Below the pieces are notes generated by a model that did no database searches, was not told the DNA's origin, and worked only from the letters and a program-made list of their open reading frames with translations. From Thermoleophilia bacterium (GTDB taxonomy: Bacteria > Actinomycetota > Thermoleophilia > Miltoncostaeales > Miltoncostaeaceae), in NCBI GenBank assembly GCA_020848615.1, contig JADLHW010000011.1:1-64000 (forward strand): a stretch of 64,000 nucleotides of DNA. Reading direction: 5' to 3'. Below, piece by piece: positions 7,478 through 15,943 of this stretch (the first letter of the stretch is position 1; each line of letters starts with the position of its first letter). Position numbers and translations under genes: made by a program.

Positions 7478-10400
7478 CTACGCCCGATCCAACCGGATCG
7501 CCACCGGCTCGCCGTCCAGGACGTGCTCCTCGTGGTGGATGCCGCCGAACGGGGCGCCATGGCCCACGGAGAGGTCGGTGGCGAGGGTGTCGGCGGCGAT
7601 GCGGGCGCGGTGGGCGTCGATGGCCTCGCGGGCGACGCCGGAGCCGTCGAGGTGCAGGCGGATCCGCTCCTCCACGCGCAGGCCGGCCGCACGGCGGGCG
7701 TTCTGCACGGCGTGGACGATCTCCCGGGCGAGGCCCTCGAGCCGGAGCGCGGGGGTGAGCTCGGTGGCGAGGCCGACGGCCATGCCGGCCTCGGAGCCCA
7801 CGGCGTAGCCCTCGGTGGGGTGGGCGCTGATGAGCAGGTCCCCGGGCCGGAAGGCCTCGGCGGCGCCGTCGAGGGTGATCTCGACCGTTTCCCCGGCGTC
7901 CACGGCCCGGGCGGTCTCGGCTGACGGGAGGGCCGCGACGGCCTCCGCGACCGCCGGCATCCGCTTGCCGAACCGGGGACCCAGGGTGCGGTAGTTCGGC
8001 TTGATGCTCACGGCGACGAGTTCGCCGGGATCCGTGACGAACCGTACGCCGTGGACGTTGAGCTCGGCGGCGACCAGGTCCACCAGGGGCTGGACGGCGG
8101 CGGCCGTCGCCGGCGGGCAGGCGATCACGGCCTCCGCGAGCGGCTGTCGCACCTTCAGCTTGAACTCCGCCCGGGCGCCCCGACCCAGGCCCACCGCGGC
8201 CCGGGCGGCCGCCATGGACTCCTCCAGCGCCGTGTCGCGCCGGGACGCGTCGGCCGCGGGCCAGTCGGCGAGGTGCACGCTCTCCGGCGCGGACGGGTCG
8301 TGCGCGGCGATCAGCTGGCCGTACAGCTCCTCGGCGACGAACGGGCAGAACGGTGCGACGAGCAGGGCGAGGGTCGCCAGGCACTCGTGCAGCGTCGCGA
8401 ACGCGGCCCGGTGGTCGGCGTCCTCGGCCGGCGAACCGGTGCGGCCGCCCCAGAACCGGGATCGCCCGGCGCGGACGTACCAGTTCGACAGGTCGTCCAG
8501 GAACGTCTCCAGCAGCCGTCCCGCACCGGTGGTGTCGTAGTCCTCCAGACGGTCCGTCACGCCCTCGACGGTGGCGGCGAGACGCGACAGGGCCCACCGG
8601 TCGATGTCCGGCCGGTCCTCCGGGGCGGGGTCGGCCCCGCCGGGGGTCCAGCCGTCCGGCAGGGCGGCGTAGGTCACCAGGAACACGTGGGTGTTCCACA
8701 ATGTGAGCAGGAAGCGCATGGACTCGTCCACGGCGTCCAGGCTGAACCGGAACGACTCCCACGGGCTCTGGGCGGTGAGCAGGTACCAGCGGAACGGGTC
8801 GGCGCCCTGGCGGTCCAGCACCGCCCACGGCTCGATGACGTTCCCCCTGCTCTTGCTCATCTTCTGGCCGTTGGCGTCCAGGAGCAGGCCCAGCACCGCC
8901 ACGTTCCGGTAGGCCGGCGCGTCGAACAGCAGCGTCGACTCGGCCAGCAGCGAGTAGAACCACCCGCGGGTCTGGTCGAGGCCCTCGCAGATGAAGTCCG
9001 CGGGGAACCTGCCCGTGAGGTCGCCGCCCGTGCCGAACGGGTGGTGGACCTGCGCGAACGGCATCGCGCCGCTGTCGTACCAGACGTCCAGCACCTCGGG
9101 CACGCGGTGGCTCGCCCCGGCGCAGGCCGAGCACGTGAGCGCGATGTCGTCGACGTACGGCCGGTGCGGGTCCAGGTCCTCGCCCACCCCGGTGGTGGCG
9201 CGTTCCCGCAGCTCGGCGAACGACCCGATCACGTCGACGTGCTCGCAGTCGTCGCAGCGCCAGAACGGCAGGGGCGTGCCCCAGTACCGCTCACGCGAGA
9301 TCGCCCAGTCGACGTTGCCCTCCAGCCACTTGCCGAAGCGCCCGTCCCGGACCCGCTCCGGATGCCAGCCGATCCCCGCGTTGTGCGCGAGCATGCGGTC
9401 CCGGACGGCCGTGGTGCGGATGTACCAGGACGGCTTGGCGTAGTAGATGAGCGGCGTGGAGCACCGCCAGCAGTGCGGGTAGGGGTGCAGGTACGTCTGC
9501 TCCCGGAACAGCCGCCCGCGGGCGGCCAGATCGTCGATGAGCGCGCGGTCCGCGTCCTTCACGAACACGCCCTGCACGAGCGGCACGGCGGCGGTGAACC
9601 TGCCCTGCCGGTCCACCGGGTTGGGGGCGTCCAGGCCCTCCGCCCGGCCCACCTGCATGTCGTCCTCACCGAAGGCGGGCGAGATGTGGACGATGCCGGT
9701 GCCGTCCTCGGTGGTCACGTAGTCGGCCGCCACGATGCGGTGCGCACCCGGCACGTACGGGAACGGCGGCTCGTAGCGGCGGCCCAGCAGGGCGGCGGCG
9801 GGACGGCGCTCCACGACGGCCGCGCCCTCACCCATCACCCGCTCCACCAGCGCCTCGGCCATCACCAGGCGCTCACCCTCGTGCTCCACCACGGCGTAGG
9901 TGACATCGGGGTTGACGGCGGCGGCCTGGTTGGACGGCAGCGTCCACGGCGTGGTGGTCCACACCAGCAGGCTCGTGCCCGGCTCGTCCACCAGGGGCAA
10001 CCGCACGTGGACCGACGGGTCCTCGATGTCCCGGTACCCCTGCGCCACCTCGTGACTGGACAGGGCGGTGCCGCACCGCGGGCAGTACGGGACGACCTTG
10101 TCGCTCTCGTACACCAGGTCCCGCCCGGCGAGCTCCGCGATGCTCCACCACACGCTCTCGATGTACGTGGGGTCCATCGTGCGGTAGGCGCGGTCGGTGT
10201 CGACCCACATGCCGATGCGGTCGGTGAGCCGCTCCCATTCCTCCAGGTAGGTGAGCACCGACTCGCGGCACCGGCGGTTGAACTCCGCGATGCCGTACGC
10301 CTCGATCTCCGGCTTGCCCGAGATCCCCAGCTGCCGCTCGACCTCCAGCTCCACGGGCAGGCCGTGGCAGTCCCATCCGCCCCGCCGGTCCGCGTACCGC

Positions 10401-10633
10401 CCGCGCATGGTGTGGAACCGGGGGAAGATGTCCTTGAACACGCGCGACTGGACGTGGTGGGAGCCCGGGCGGCCGTTGGCGGTGGGCGGGCCCTCGTACA
10501 CCACGTACGGCTCGCCGCCCTCGCGGTTCGCCACCGACCGGCGGAACACGTCCCGGTCCTTCCAGAACCGCAGGACCCGCTCCTCCATCGAGCGCCAGTC
10601 GCCCGCGGCACCGGGGGTGCGCCAGCCGCTCAT
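7478..10633 (-). CDS. ileS: Isoleucyl-tRNA synthetase
   Basis: A 1051-residue class I aminoacyl-tRNA synthetase that charges tRNA-Ile. The HIGH-type motif appears as GSHH (57-60) within PPTANGRPGSHHVQSR, the form seen in eukaryotic-like type 2 IleS, and KMSKSRGN is near residue 591. The editing domain (TTTPWTLPSNQAA) and the anticodon-binding region are complete. By family knowledge, type 2 enzymes are often insensitive to mupirocin; that is inference here. The ATG overlaps the stop of the upstream phosphatase gene (ATGA), so the two are likely cotranscribed. The tRNA-Ile gene of this window is at 41494-41567. Confidence 0.97.
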   Translation of the reverse strand: MSGWRTPGAAGDWRSMEERVLRFWKDRDVFRRSVANREGGEPYVVYEGPPTANGRPGSHHVQSRVFKDIFPRFHTMRGRYADRRGGWDCHGLPVELEVERQLGISGKPEIEAYGIAEFNRRCRESVLTYLEEWERLTDRIGMWVDTDRAYRTMDPTYIESVWWSIAELAGRDLVYESDKVVPYCPRCGTALSSHEVAQGYRDIEDPSVHVRLPLVDEPGTSLLVWTTTPWTLPSNQAAAVNPDVTYAVVEHEGERLVMAEALVERVMGEGAAVVERRPAAALLGRRYEPPFPYVPGAHRIVAADYVTTEDGTGIVHISPAFGEDDMQVGRAEGLDAPNPVDRQGRFTAAVPLVQGVFVKDADRALIDDLAARGRLFREQTYLHPYPHCWRCSTPLIYYAKPSWYIRTTAVRDRMLAHNAGIGWHPERVRDGRFGKWLEGNVDWAISRERYWGTPLPFWRCDDCEHVDVIGSFAELRERATTGVGEDLDPHRPYVDDIALTCSACAGASHRVPEVLDVWYDSGAMPFAQVHHPFGTGGDLTGRFPADFICEGLDQTRGWFYSLLAESTLLFDAPAYRNVAVLGLLLDANGQKMSKSRGNVIEPWAVLDRQGADPFRWYLLTAQSPWESFRFSLDAVDESMRFLLTLWNTHVFLVTYAALPDGWTPGGADPAPEDRPDIDRWALSRLAATVEGVTDRLEDYDTTGAGRLLETFLDDLSNWYVRAGRSRFWGGRTGSPAEDADHRAAFATLHECLATLALLVAPFCPFVAEELYGQLIAAHDPSAPESVHLADWPAADASRRDTALEESMAAARAAVGLGRGARAEFKLKVRQPLAEAVIACPPATAAAVQPLVDLVAAELNVHGVRFVTDPGELVAVSIKPNYRTLGPRFGKRMPAVAEAVAALPSAETARAVDAGETVEITLDGAAEAFRPGDLLISAHPTEGYAVGSEAGMAVGLATELTPALRLEGLAREIVHAVQNARRAAGLRVEERIRLHLDGSGVAREAIDAHRARIAADTLATDLSVGHGAPFGGIHHEEHVLDGEPVAIRLDRA

Positions 10634-11292
10634 GCCGCCCTGCCTTCCTCGAGGTGCTCCAGGTGCCTCCGCACCGTGTGGAAGTCCTCGAACGGCACGT
10701 ACGGCCGGCCGGTCTCGTCCAGCCACTCCGCCAGCCCGGCCCGCGCGAACACGATGTCCGCGGCGCCGCTCACGCAGCGGTCGGAGATGCCGTCGCCGAG
10801 GTACGCCACCCGGTCGTCCCCGCGCACGGCCGCCAGCTCCGCCCGCTTGCAACGCCGGCCGCACAGGGCGCAGCGCTCACCGCGGTCGGCCCACAGGACG
10901 CGGGACCCCTCCCGGCTGAACGCGACGTCGTGGCACGCGACCGGCAGGTCGCCCAGGCCCATCCGCCCCAGCAGATCGTCGATGACCGTCCGGAAGCCGT
11001 TGGACATCACCACGACGCGGTGCCCCTCAGCCCGGGCCCACGCCACGAACCCGGGGAAGCCGTCGCGCACGCCGGCCTCGGCCCGGCACAGGTCCAGGAC
11101 GTCCCGGGCGGTGGCGCGGACGGTCGCGAACTCCCGCTCGATGGCCTGCTCGACGGTCACCTCGCCGCGCGTGAGCGGGCCGTCCAGCCGGTCCCACATC
11201 GCCGGGTCGCCGTAGCGGTCGACGATGAGGTGCAGGGTGTCGCGACGCGTGATCGTGCCGTCGAAGTCACAGGCGATCAGGAAGCGCGTCAC
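10630..11292 (-). CDS. HAD-superfamily phosphatase (MtnX/PSP-like)
   Basis: A 220-residue phosphatase. Motif I DFDGTIT is at residues 9-15, motif II is VMSNGF near 101, and motif III GDGISD near 169, the layout of phosphoserine phosphatase and of MtnX-type phosphatases. A Cys cluster CALCGRRC near 145 sits in the region before motif III and could bind a metal. The substrate is uncertain: phosphoserine, a methionine-salvage intermediate or another small phosphate. It starts with GTG nine bases after TACCAT and without a ribosome site, so it is probably leaderless; its stop overlaps the ileS start. Confidence 0.85.
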   Translation of the reverse strand: MTRFLIACDFDGTITRRDTLHLIVDRYGDPAMWDRLDGPLTRGEVTVEQAIEREFATVRATARDVLDLCRAEAGVRDGFPGFVAWARAEGHRVVVMSNGFRTVIDDLLGRMGLGDLPVACHDVAFSREGSRVLWADRGERCALCGRRCKRAELAAVRGDDRVAYLGDGISDRCVSGAADIVFARAGLAEWLDETGRPYVPFEDFHTVRRHLEHLEEGRAA

Positions 11293-11301
11293 GGGGGCGG
11301 G

Positions 11302-11307
11302 ATGGTA
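11302..11307 (-). promoter_or_regulatory. Leaderless -10 (TACCAT) for the HAD phosphatase-ileS operon
   Basis: On the minus strand TACCAT (TANNNT type) ends nine bases before the GTG at 11292. No Shine-Dalgarno sequence is present. It shares a 64-bp intergenic space with the divergent promoter at 11343. Confidence 0.45.
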
Positions 11308-11342
11308 CCAGAGCACCCTTCGGACGCCCCTTCCGGCCCCGC

Positions 11343-11348
11343 TAGCAT
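11343..11348 (+). promoter_or_regulatory. Leaderless -10 (TAGCAT) for the hydrolase gene
   Basis: TAGCAT ends exactly eight bases before the GTG at 11357, the same spacing as at otsB, the gyrB leader ORF and the Wzz-like gene. No ribosome site is present. Confidence 0.5.
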
Positions 11349-11356
11349 CCGCGGCG

Positions 11357-12061
11357 GTGCCGACCCCCACCCCCATCCTGGTCCACGGCGCCCTCGGCGG
11401 GTCCCGCTGCTGGGCCCCGTTCGAGGGGCGCTTCCCCGGGGCCGCCGCCGTGGGCCTGCCCGGGCACCCCGACGGCGACGCCACGGCGGACATGGAGGAG
11501 GCCGTCACCCGCCTGGCCCGCGCCGTCGAGCCGGTGCCCGGCCCGCGCGCCCTTGTGGGCCACGGCGTGGGGGCGGCGCTGTGCGTGGAGGCCGTCCTGC
11601 AGCGGCCGGACCTGGTGGACGGGATCGTGGCGATCGGCCTTGCCGCGGAGCTGCCGGTCACCGACGGCCAGCTCATGGCCGCCTTCACCGACCCCGCGGC
11701 CGAGGCCCACCGCCTGCTGTTGGCGAGCGTGTCCGACGCCGGGACCCCGGAGGCCCTCGCGGTGGCCGACAACATGGACCGCGGCGGGGCGCGGGCCCTC
11801 GCCGCCGACTACCAGCTGTGCCGCCAGGTGACGCTGCACGGCCGCATGCGGGAGGTGGCCTGCCCGGTGCTGCTGATCGCCGGCGCCGACGACGCGTGGG
11901 CGCCGCCCGCCGCCGTGGAGGCCCTCGCACGCGAGCTCCCCCAGGCGCTCATGGCACTCGTGCCCGGCGCCCGGCACCTCGCGATGCTCGACCGGCCCGC
12001 GACCGTGTCCCTCCTGGTCGCAGCCTTCCTGGCACGGCTCGAGCTGAGCCTGGACGACTGA
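11357..12061 (+). CDS. Alpha/beta-hydrolase fold protein lacking the nucleophile serine
   Basis: A 234-residue protein with the alpha/beta-hydrolase layout: oxyanion-hole motif HGALGG (10-15), nucleophile elbow, acid in GADDAW (about 175) and terminal His in GARHLAML (about 205). The elbow, normally GxSxG, reads GHGVG (68-72), so Gly70 stands where serine is expected. Acid and His look kept. It may be an inactive relative, use another residue, or have a binding role. The GTG start is probably leaderless; the stop overlaps the ATG of the lipid-kinase gene (TGATG), pointing to a two-gene operon. Confidence 0.8.
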   Translation: MPTPTPILVHGALGGSRCWAPFEGRFPGAAAVGLPGHPDGDATADMEEAVTRLARAVEPVPGPRALVGHGVGAALCVEAVLQRPDLVDGIVAIGLAAELPVTDGQLMAAFTDPAAEAHRLLLASVSDAGTPEALAVADNMDRGGARALAADYQLCRQVTLHGRMREVACPVLLIAGADDAWAPPAAVEALARELPQALMALVPGARHLAMLDRPATVSLLVAAFLARLELSLDD

Positions 12062-12990
12062 TGGCCGGTACGGCGGGGCCCGTGGTGCTGCTCGTGAACA
12101 CCGGCGCCACCCGGGTGTCCCGGGAGGTCAGGCGCGAGGCCGAGCGCGCCCTGGATCCCGCCGGCCTGGCCGCGGTGCTCGAGCCCCGCGGCGTCGAGGC
12201 GGCCCGGGAGGCGGTGCGGCGGGCCGTCGCCGACGGGGCGGGGACGATCGCCGCGCTCGGCGGGGACGGCACCGTGGCGCTCGCCGCGGGCGTGATCGCC
12301 GGCACGGGCACGGGGCTGCTGCCCCTCCCCGGGGGGTCCACCAACGTCTTCGCGCGGGGCCTCGGCTGGCCCGCCGACCCGGTGCGCGCCGCGCGCGCCG
12401 CCGCGGCGGCGCTGACGGTCCCGCCGCGCGGGCTCCGGCTGGGCGAGGTCGTCGCCGACGGCAGGACGAGGATCGCGGTCGTCAACGCCGGCGCGGGCGT
12501 GGACGCGGGCGCCGCCGACTGGGTGGAGCGCCACCCGCGCGCGAAGCGCCGCCTGCGGCAGGCCGCGTTCGCGATCGCCGTCACCGGCCCGGGCATGCGG
12601 CAGCTGCTCGACGCCCCGGCGCAGCTGCGGGCCGCCGGTGCCGACCCCGTGCCGGTACACGCCGTGGTCGCGGCCTGGGGCCGCCCGTACGCGTACGTGG
12701 GAGGGCGCGCCATCGACCTGCTCCCCCAGGCCGCGTGGGACGGGCGCCTGGCATGGATCGCGCTCACCGCGCGGTCCCCGCTGCGCGCGGCCGGCATGCT
12801 CGCCGCGGCGCTCCGGCACCGCGACGGGCCCATCAGCCTGCCCGGCAGCATCGGCGGCATCACCTCCGGTGCGGTGGTCCTGGAGTCCGGGCGCGGCATC
12901 CACGCGCAGGCCGACGGCGACCCGCTGGGGCGCGTGCACCGCCTGGAGCTCCGCCCCGGGCCGACGCTGCTGGCCCGGGTGCCTGCTTAA
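12061..12990 (+). CDS. Diacylglycerol/lipid kinase family protein
   Basis: A 309-residue protein with the DAGK catalytic core: the nucleotide loop ALGGDGTVALAAG (about 60-72) and PLPGGSTNVFARGL (about 88-101), where the usual GTxNDFAR is replaced by GSTNVFAR. Members of this family (YegS/DgkB/BmrU) phosphorylate lipids or sphingoid-like substrates with ATP. The C-terminal half is the usual beta-sandwich. It is translationally coupled to the upstream hydrolase-fold gene. The true substrate is not apparent. Confidence 0.88.
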   Translation: MAGTAGPVVLLVNTGATRVSREVRREAERALDPAGLAAVLEPRGVEAAREAVRRAVADGAGTIAALGGDGTVALAAGVIAGTGTGLLPLPGGSTNVFARGLGWPADPVRAARAAAAALTVPPRGLRLGEVVADGRTRIAVVNAGAGVDAGAADWVERHPRAKRRLRQAAFAIAVTGPGMRQLLDAPAQLRAAGADPVPVHAVVAAWGRPYAYVGGRAIDLLPQAAWDGRLAWIALTARSPLRAAGMLAAALRHRDGPISLPGSIGGITSGAVVLESGRGIHAQADGDPLGRVHRLELRPGPTLLARVPA

Positions 12991-12993
12991 GTT
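12988..12993 (+). promoter_or_regulatory. Candidate -10 (TAAGTT) for the 97-residue gene
   Basis: TAAGTT overlaps the stop codon of the lipid kinase and fits TANNNT. It would give a 5' leader of about 97 bases before the GTG at 13098, without a hairpin I can call. Confidence 0.25.
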
Positions 12994-13097
12994 TTCCGGA
13001 GGTTCTGCCGACACCCTCTGGGAGCGGGGGCAGCACGGCTGCGGCCCTTCGCCGGGTGCACAAGACAGTGATCCTGAAGAGCAAGGAGGCTCGCCAG

Positions 13098-13391
13098 GTG
13101 ACCATGAACGGTCCAGACCCGCGCGCGGCGGCGCGCGGACTCGTCGCGCTCGTCCTCGACCAGGCGCGCATCGATCCCCAGCGGCGCCCCAGCGCGGACA
13201 TGCGCCGCTGGTGCCGTGACCTCGCCACACGCCTCGGCGTCCCGCCGCGCGAGGTGATGGACACGAACCGGGAGCTCCTGCAGGAGGCGCTGCGCCTCGA
13301 GCAGGTCGCGCACCTGATCTCCGGGATGGAGACCTCCCCTCCGGAGCGCGTCCTCACCGGCCTGCTCCAGGAGGCCGCCACGGCAGAGTGA
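13098..13391 (+). CDS. Hypothetical protein, 97 residues
   Basis: I do not recognise this helical, charged, soluble protein. It begins VTMNGPDPRAAARGLVALVL and has a C-terminal helix rich in Leu and Glu (RELLQEALRLEQVAHLI). AGGAGG at 13084-13089 lies eight bases before the GTG, an ideal spacing, whereas the ATG two codons on is less well placed. It ends 11 bases before the convergent accA stop. There is no export signal. The strong ribosome site and codon bias support expression. Confidence 0.7.
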   Translation: MTMNGPDPRAAARGLVALVLDQARIDPQRRPSADMRRWCRDLATRLGVPPREVMDTNRELLQEALRLEQVAHLISGMETSPPERVLTGLLQEAATAE

Positions 13392-13402
13392 CCCCACGGC
13401 GA

Positions 13403-14335
13403 CTAGTCGGCCCGGTCGGCTCCCTGCGCCATCAGCGCGGCGGAGTCCGGGGGCAGCTCCCGGTGCGCGCCAAGGCGCCGGAAGCGCTCCCGCCGGAGCC
13501 GGCGGCGCTCGGGGACGGGCAGCGCGCCCAGCTCGCGGAGCGTGCGGGACAGGTAGCCGTCCAGGAGGCGGGCCGCCCCATCGTGGTCGGTGTGGGCCCC
13601 GCCGTCCGGCTCGGGCACCACGGCATCCGCGATGCCCCACCGGTAGCAGTTCGCGGCGGTGGGCTTGAAGGCCTGGGCGGCGAGCTTCGCCTTGCCCGCG
13701 TCGCGCCACAGGATCGCGGCGGCGCCCTCCGGCGAGATGACCGAGTACGTGGAGTTCTCCAGCATCACCACGCGGTCGGCGACGCCCAGCGCGAGCGCGC
13801 CGCCGGATGAGCCCTCCCCGATGACCACGGCCACGGTGGGGGCCGGCAGCCGCAGCATCATGAGCATGCTGCGGGCGATCGCGCCGCCCTGGCCGCGCTC
13901 CTCCGCGCCGGCGCCCGGGAAGGCGCCCGGGGTGTCGATGAGCGTGACGAGCGGAATCTCCATCTTCGCCGCCAGCTCCATGAGCCGCATACCCTTGCGG
14001 TACCCCTCGGGGTTGGGCATCCCGAAGTTCCGGAAGGCGCGGTCCTGGGCGTCGCGGCCCTTCTGCTGGCCGATCACCGCGACGGGCCGGCCGTGGTACC
14101 GGCCCACGCCGGCCACGATCGCGGCGTCGTCGCCCTCCAGGCGGTCGCCGTGGATCTCCTCGAAGTCCGGCATGAGCCGGGCGATGTAGTCCAGCGGGTA
14201 GGGGCGGTCCTGGTGACGGGCGAGCTGGATCGCCTCCCAGACGTCGCCGCCCTCCTGCTCGGAGTGCGCGAAGCGGTCCACGACGCGCCGCACGAACCTC
14301 GGGCCGCGGCGGGGCCCCATCGATCCGGTGCTCAC
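13403..14335 (-). CDS. accA: Acetyl-CoA carboxylase carboxyltransferase, alpha subunit
   Basis: A 310-residue subunit that with AccD transfers the carboxyl group from carboxybiotin to acetyl-CoA, giving malonyl-CoA for fatty-acid synthesis. Family features include DRPYPLDYI, the GQQKGRD loop, the GAFPGAGAEERGQ CoA-binding segment and the GEGSSGGALALG oxyanion region. It is the last gene of the fatty-acid operon. Its GTG start overlaps the accD stop by four bases (GTGA); an ATG five codons on is a possible alternative. The biotin carrier and biotin carboxylase genes are not in this window. Confidence 0.95.
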   Translation of the reverse strand: MSTGSMGPRRGPRFVRRVVDRFAHSEQEGGDVWEAIQLARHQDRPYPLDYIARLMPDFEEIHGDRLEGDDAAIVAGVGRYHGRPVAVIGQQKGRDAQDRAFRNFGMPNPEGYRKGMRLMELAAKMEIPLVTLIDTPGAFPGAGAEERGQGGAIARSMLMMLRLPAPTVAVVIGEGSSGGALALGVADRVVMLENSTYSVISPEGAAAILWRDAGKAKLAAQAFKPTAANCYRWGIADAVVPEPDGGAHTDHDGAARLLDGYLSRTLRELGALPVPERRRLRRERFRRLGAHRELPPDSAALMAQGADRAD

Positions 14336-15336
14336 CAGCGGTCCCCCGGGCGTCGCGGCTGCTCGCCCATCACGCGGTCCATGAGCTTCTTCGACAGCTG
14401 CGGCAGGGCCCGCGCCATGCTCGCCGCGCGGTCCGTGCCGTTCTGGGCGAGCTGCGTGGCCAGGGACTGCGGCTGCGCCTTCGGCGGCTGCTGGAGGATC
14501 GCCAGCAGGCGCCCGATGCGCGCCGGGAGCTCCCGGCGGTCCACCACGGCGTCCACGTGGCCGTGCACCAGCTGCTGCTCGGCCAGGCCGAAGTCCTCCG
14601 GCAGCTTCTCGCGCGTGGTCTGCTCGATCACGCGCGGGCCGCTGAAGGCGATGAGCGCCCCGGGCTCCGCGTAGGTGACGTCGCCCAGAGAGGCGAACGA
14701 CGCCCACACGCCGCCTGTGGTGGGGTGCGCCAGGACGCACACGAACGGCAGGCCGGCGTCGGCGAGCTCGTCGAGCGACACGATGGTCTTGGCCATCTGC
14801 ATGAGGGCGAGGACGCCCTCCTGCATGCGGGCGCCGCCGGAGGAGGTGACCGTGACGAAGGGGATGCCCCGCGCCACCGCGTGGTCGGCGGCCTTCGCGA
14901 ACCGCTCCCCCACCACGGACCCCATCGAGCCGCCCAGGAACCCGAAGTCCATGATCGCCGCCACGCACGCCTGGCCGGCCAGGCGCAGCTCGGCGCACAC
15001 GATGGCCTCGGTGTTGCCCTTCGCCTCCGCCGACCGGATGCGGTCCGGGTACGGCTGCAGGTCCACGAAGCGCAGCGGGTCGGTCGCGCGCAGCTCGCCG
15101 CCGATCTCGGTCCAGTCGCCGCCGTCCGCCATGAAGTCCAGGCGATCGCGCGCCCCGATGGGGAAGTGGTGGTCGCAGGCGGCGCACACGAACTGGTTGC
15201 GGCGCATCTCGTCCGCCCGGAAGCGGCTCTTGCAGCGCGGGCACTCGCGGTCGTCGCCGGGCAGCTTCGCCGGGCTGGGCACGGGGCGGCGGCCGCGGAG
15301 GCGGTCGATGGAGACGGAGATGGGTCGGCGCGACAT
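14332..15336 (-). CDS. accD: Acetyl-CoA carboxylase carboxyltransferase, beta subunit
   Basis: A 334-residue subunit. It has the N-terminal four-cysteine zinc ribbon typical of AccD (Cys32, Cys35, Cys51, Cys54) and the carboxyltransferase core with GFLGGSMGSVVGER, TSSGGARMQEG and HPTTGGVWASFA. It works with AccA, whose gene follows with a 4-nt overlap. The C-terminal 45 residues are rich in Gln and basic residues and go beyond the conserved core. It lies ten bases after the phosphatase gene within the fatty-acid operon. Confidence 0.95.
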   Translation of the reverse strand: MSRRPISVSIDRLRGRRPVPSPAKLPGDDRECPRCKSRFRADEMRRNQFVCAACDHHFPIGARDRLDFMADGGDWTEIGGELRATDPLRFVDLQPYPDRIRSAEAKGNTEAIVCAELRLAGQACVAAIMDFGFLGGSMGSVVGERFAKAADHAVARGIPFVTVTSSGGARMQEGVLALMQMAKTIVSLDELADAGLPFVCVLAHPTTGGVWASFASLGDVTYAEPGALIAFSGPRVIEQTTREKLPEDFGLAEQQLVHGHVDAVVDRRELPARIGRLLAILQQPPKAQPQSLATQLAQNGTDRAASMARALPQLSKKLMDRVMGEQPRRPGDRW

Positions 15337-15346
15337 GGGGCGGGGA

Positions 15347-15943
15347 TTATCGCATCGCGGGCGGGTCCGGGTGCCCGGTGGGCAGTCCATCGGCCCGCCG
15401 CCCGGCGAGCCAGCGCTCCACGCTCTCGCGGTACGCGGGGACGAGCTTGCCCATGGGACGGGCCTCCAGCACCATCCGGGCGGCGTCGTCCTCGGAGTAA
15501 CCGAGCAGCCGCAGGGTTGCGTACGCCACGAAGACCGACCGGCGACGTCCCTGCTGGCAGTGCACCAGCACCCGCGCGTCCGGGTCGTCGCGGATGGCGG
15601 CGGCGGCGAACAGGGCCGCAGGCGCCCACAGCGCCGGGTCCTTGGGCTTGCCGTCGTCCCACATGTCGGCGTGCGCGACGTGCTCGTGGCCCAGGACCTG
15701 GCGGGCCGCCCACAGGTCCTGGCTCAGACGGGTCTGGGGCGTCGCGCGGCACACCACCAGGTGCGTGAAGCCATGCCCGGGCAGCGCGGTGACCGCGCCC
15801 GCAACGGGGATGCCGCCGATCGCCAGGCGCTCGCCCGGGACCCACGAGAACCCCCCGCAGCCGCCGCGGGGCCCGTAGACCCGCGTGCTGAGCCGGTGCC
15901 AGGCGGCCCGCGGCCCGCGGTAGGCGGCCGGGGTGCGGCTCAT
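15347..15943 (-). CDS. Dual-specificity/tyrosine protein phosphatase
   Basis: A 198-residue phosphatase with the full CX5R signature HCQQGRRRS (Cys129, Arg135) and a likely general acid in the HADMWDDG segment (93-97). The fold matches dual-specificity phosphatases. Its ATG overlaps the fabF stop (ATGA), and accD begins ten bases after its stop, so it is embedded in the fatty-acid operon. Its substrate is unknown; one possibility is a phosphoprotein that controls lipid synthesis. There is no export signal, so it should act in the cytoplasm. Confidence 0.88.
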   Translation of the reverse strand: MSRTPAAYRGPRAAWHRLSTRVYGPRGGCGGFSWVPGERLAIGGIPVAGAVTALPGHGFTHLVVCRATPQTRLSQDLWAARQVLGHEHVAHADMWDDGKPKDPALWAPAALFAAAAIRDDPDARVLVHCQQGRRRSVFVAYATLRLLGYSEDDAARMVLEARPMGKLVPAYRESVERWLAGRRADGLPTGHPDPPAMR

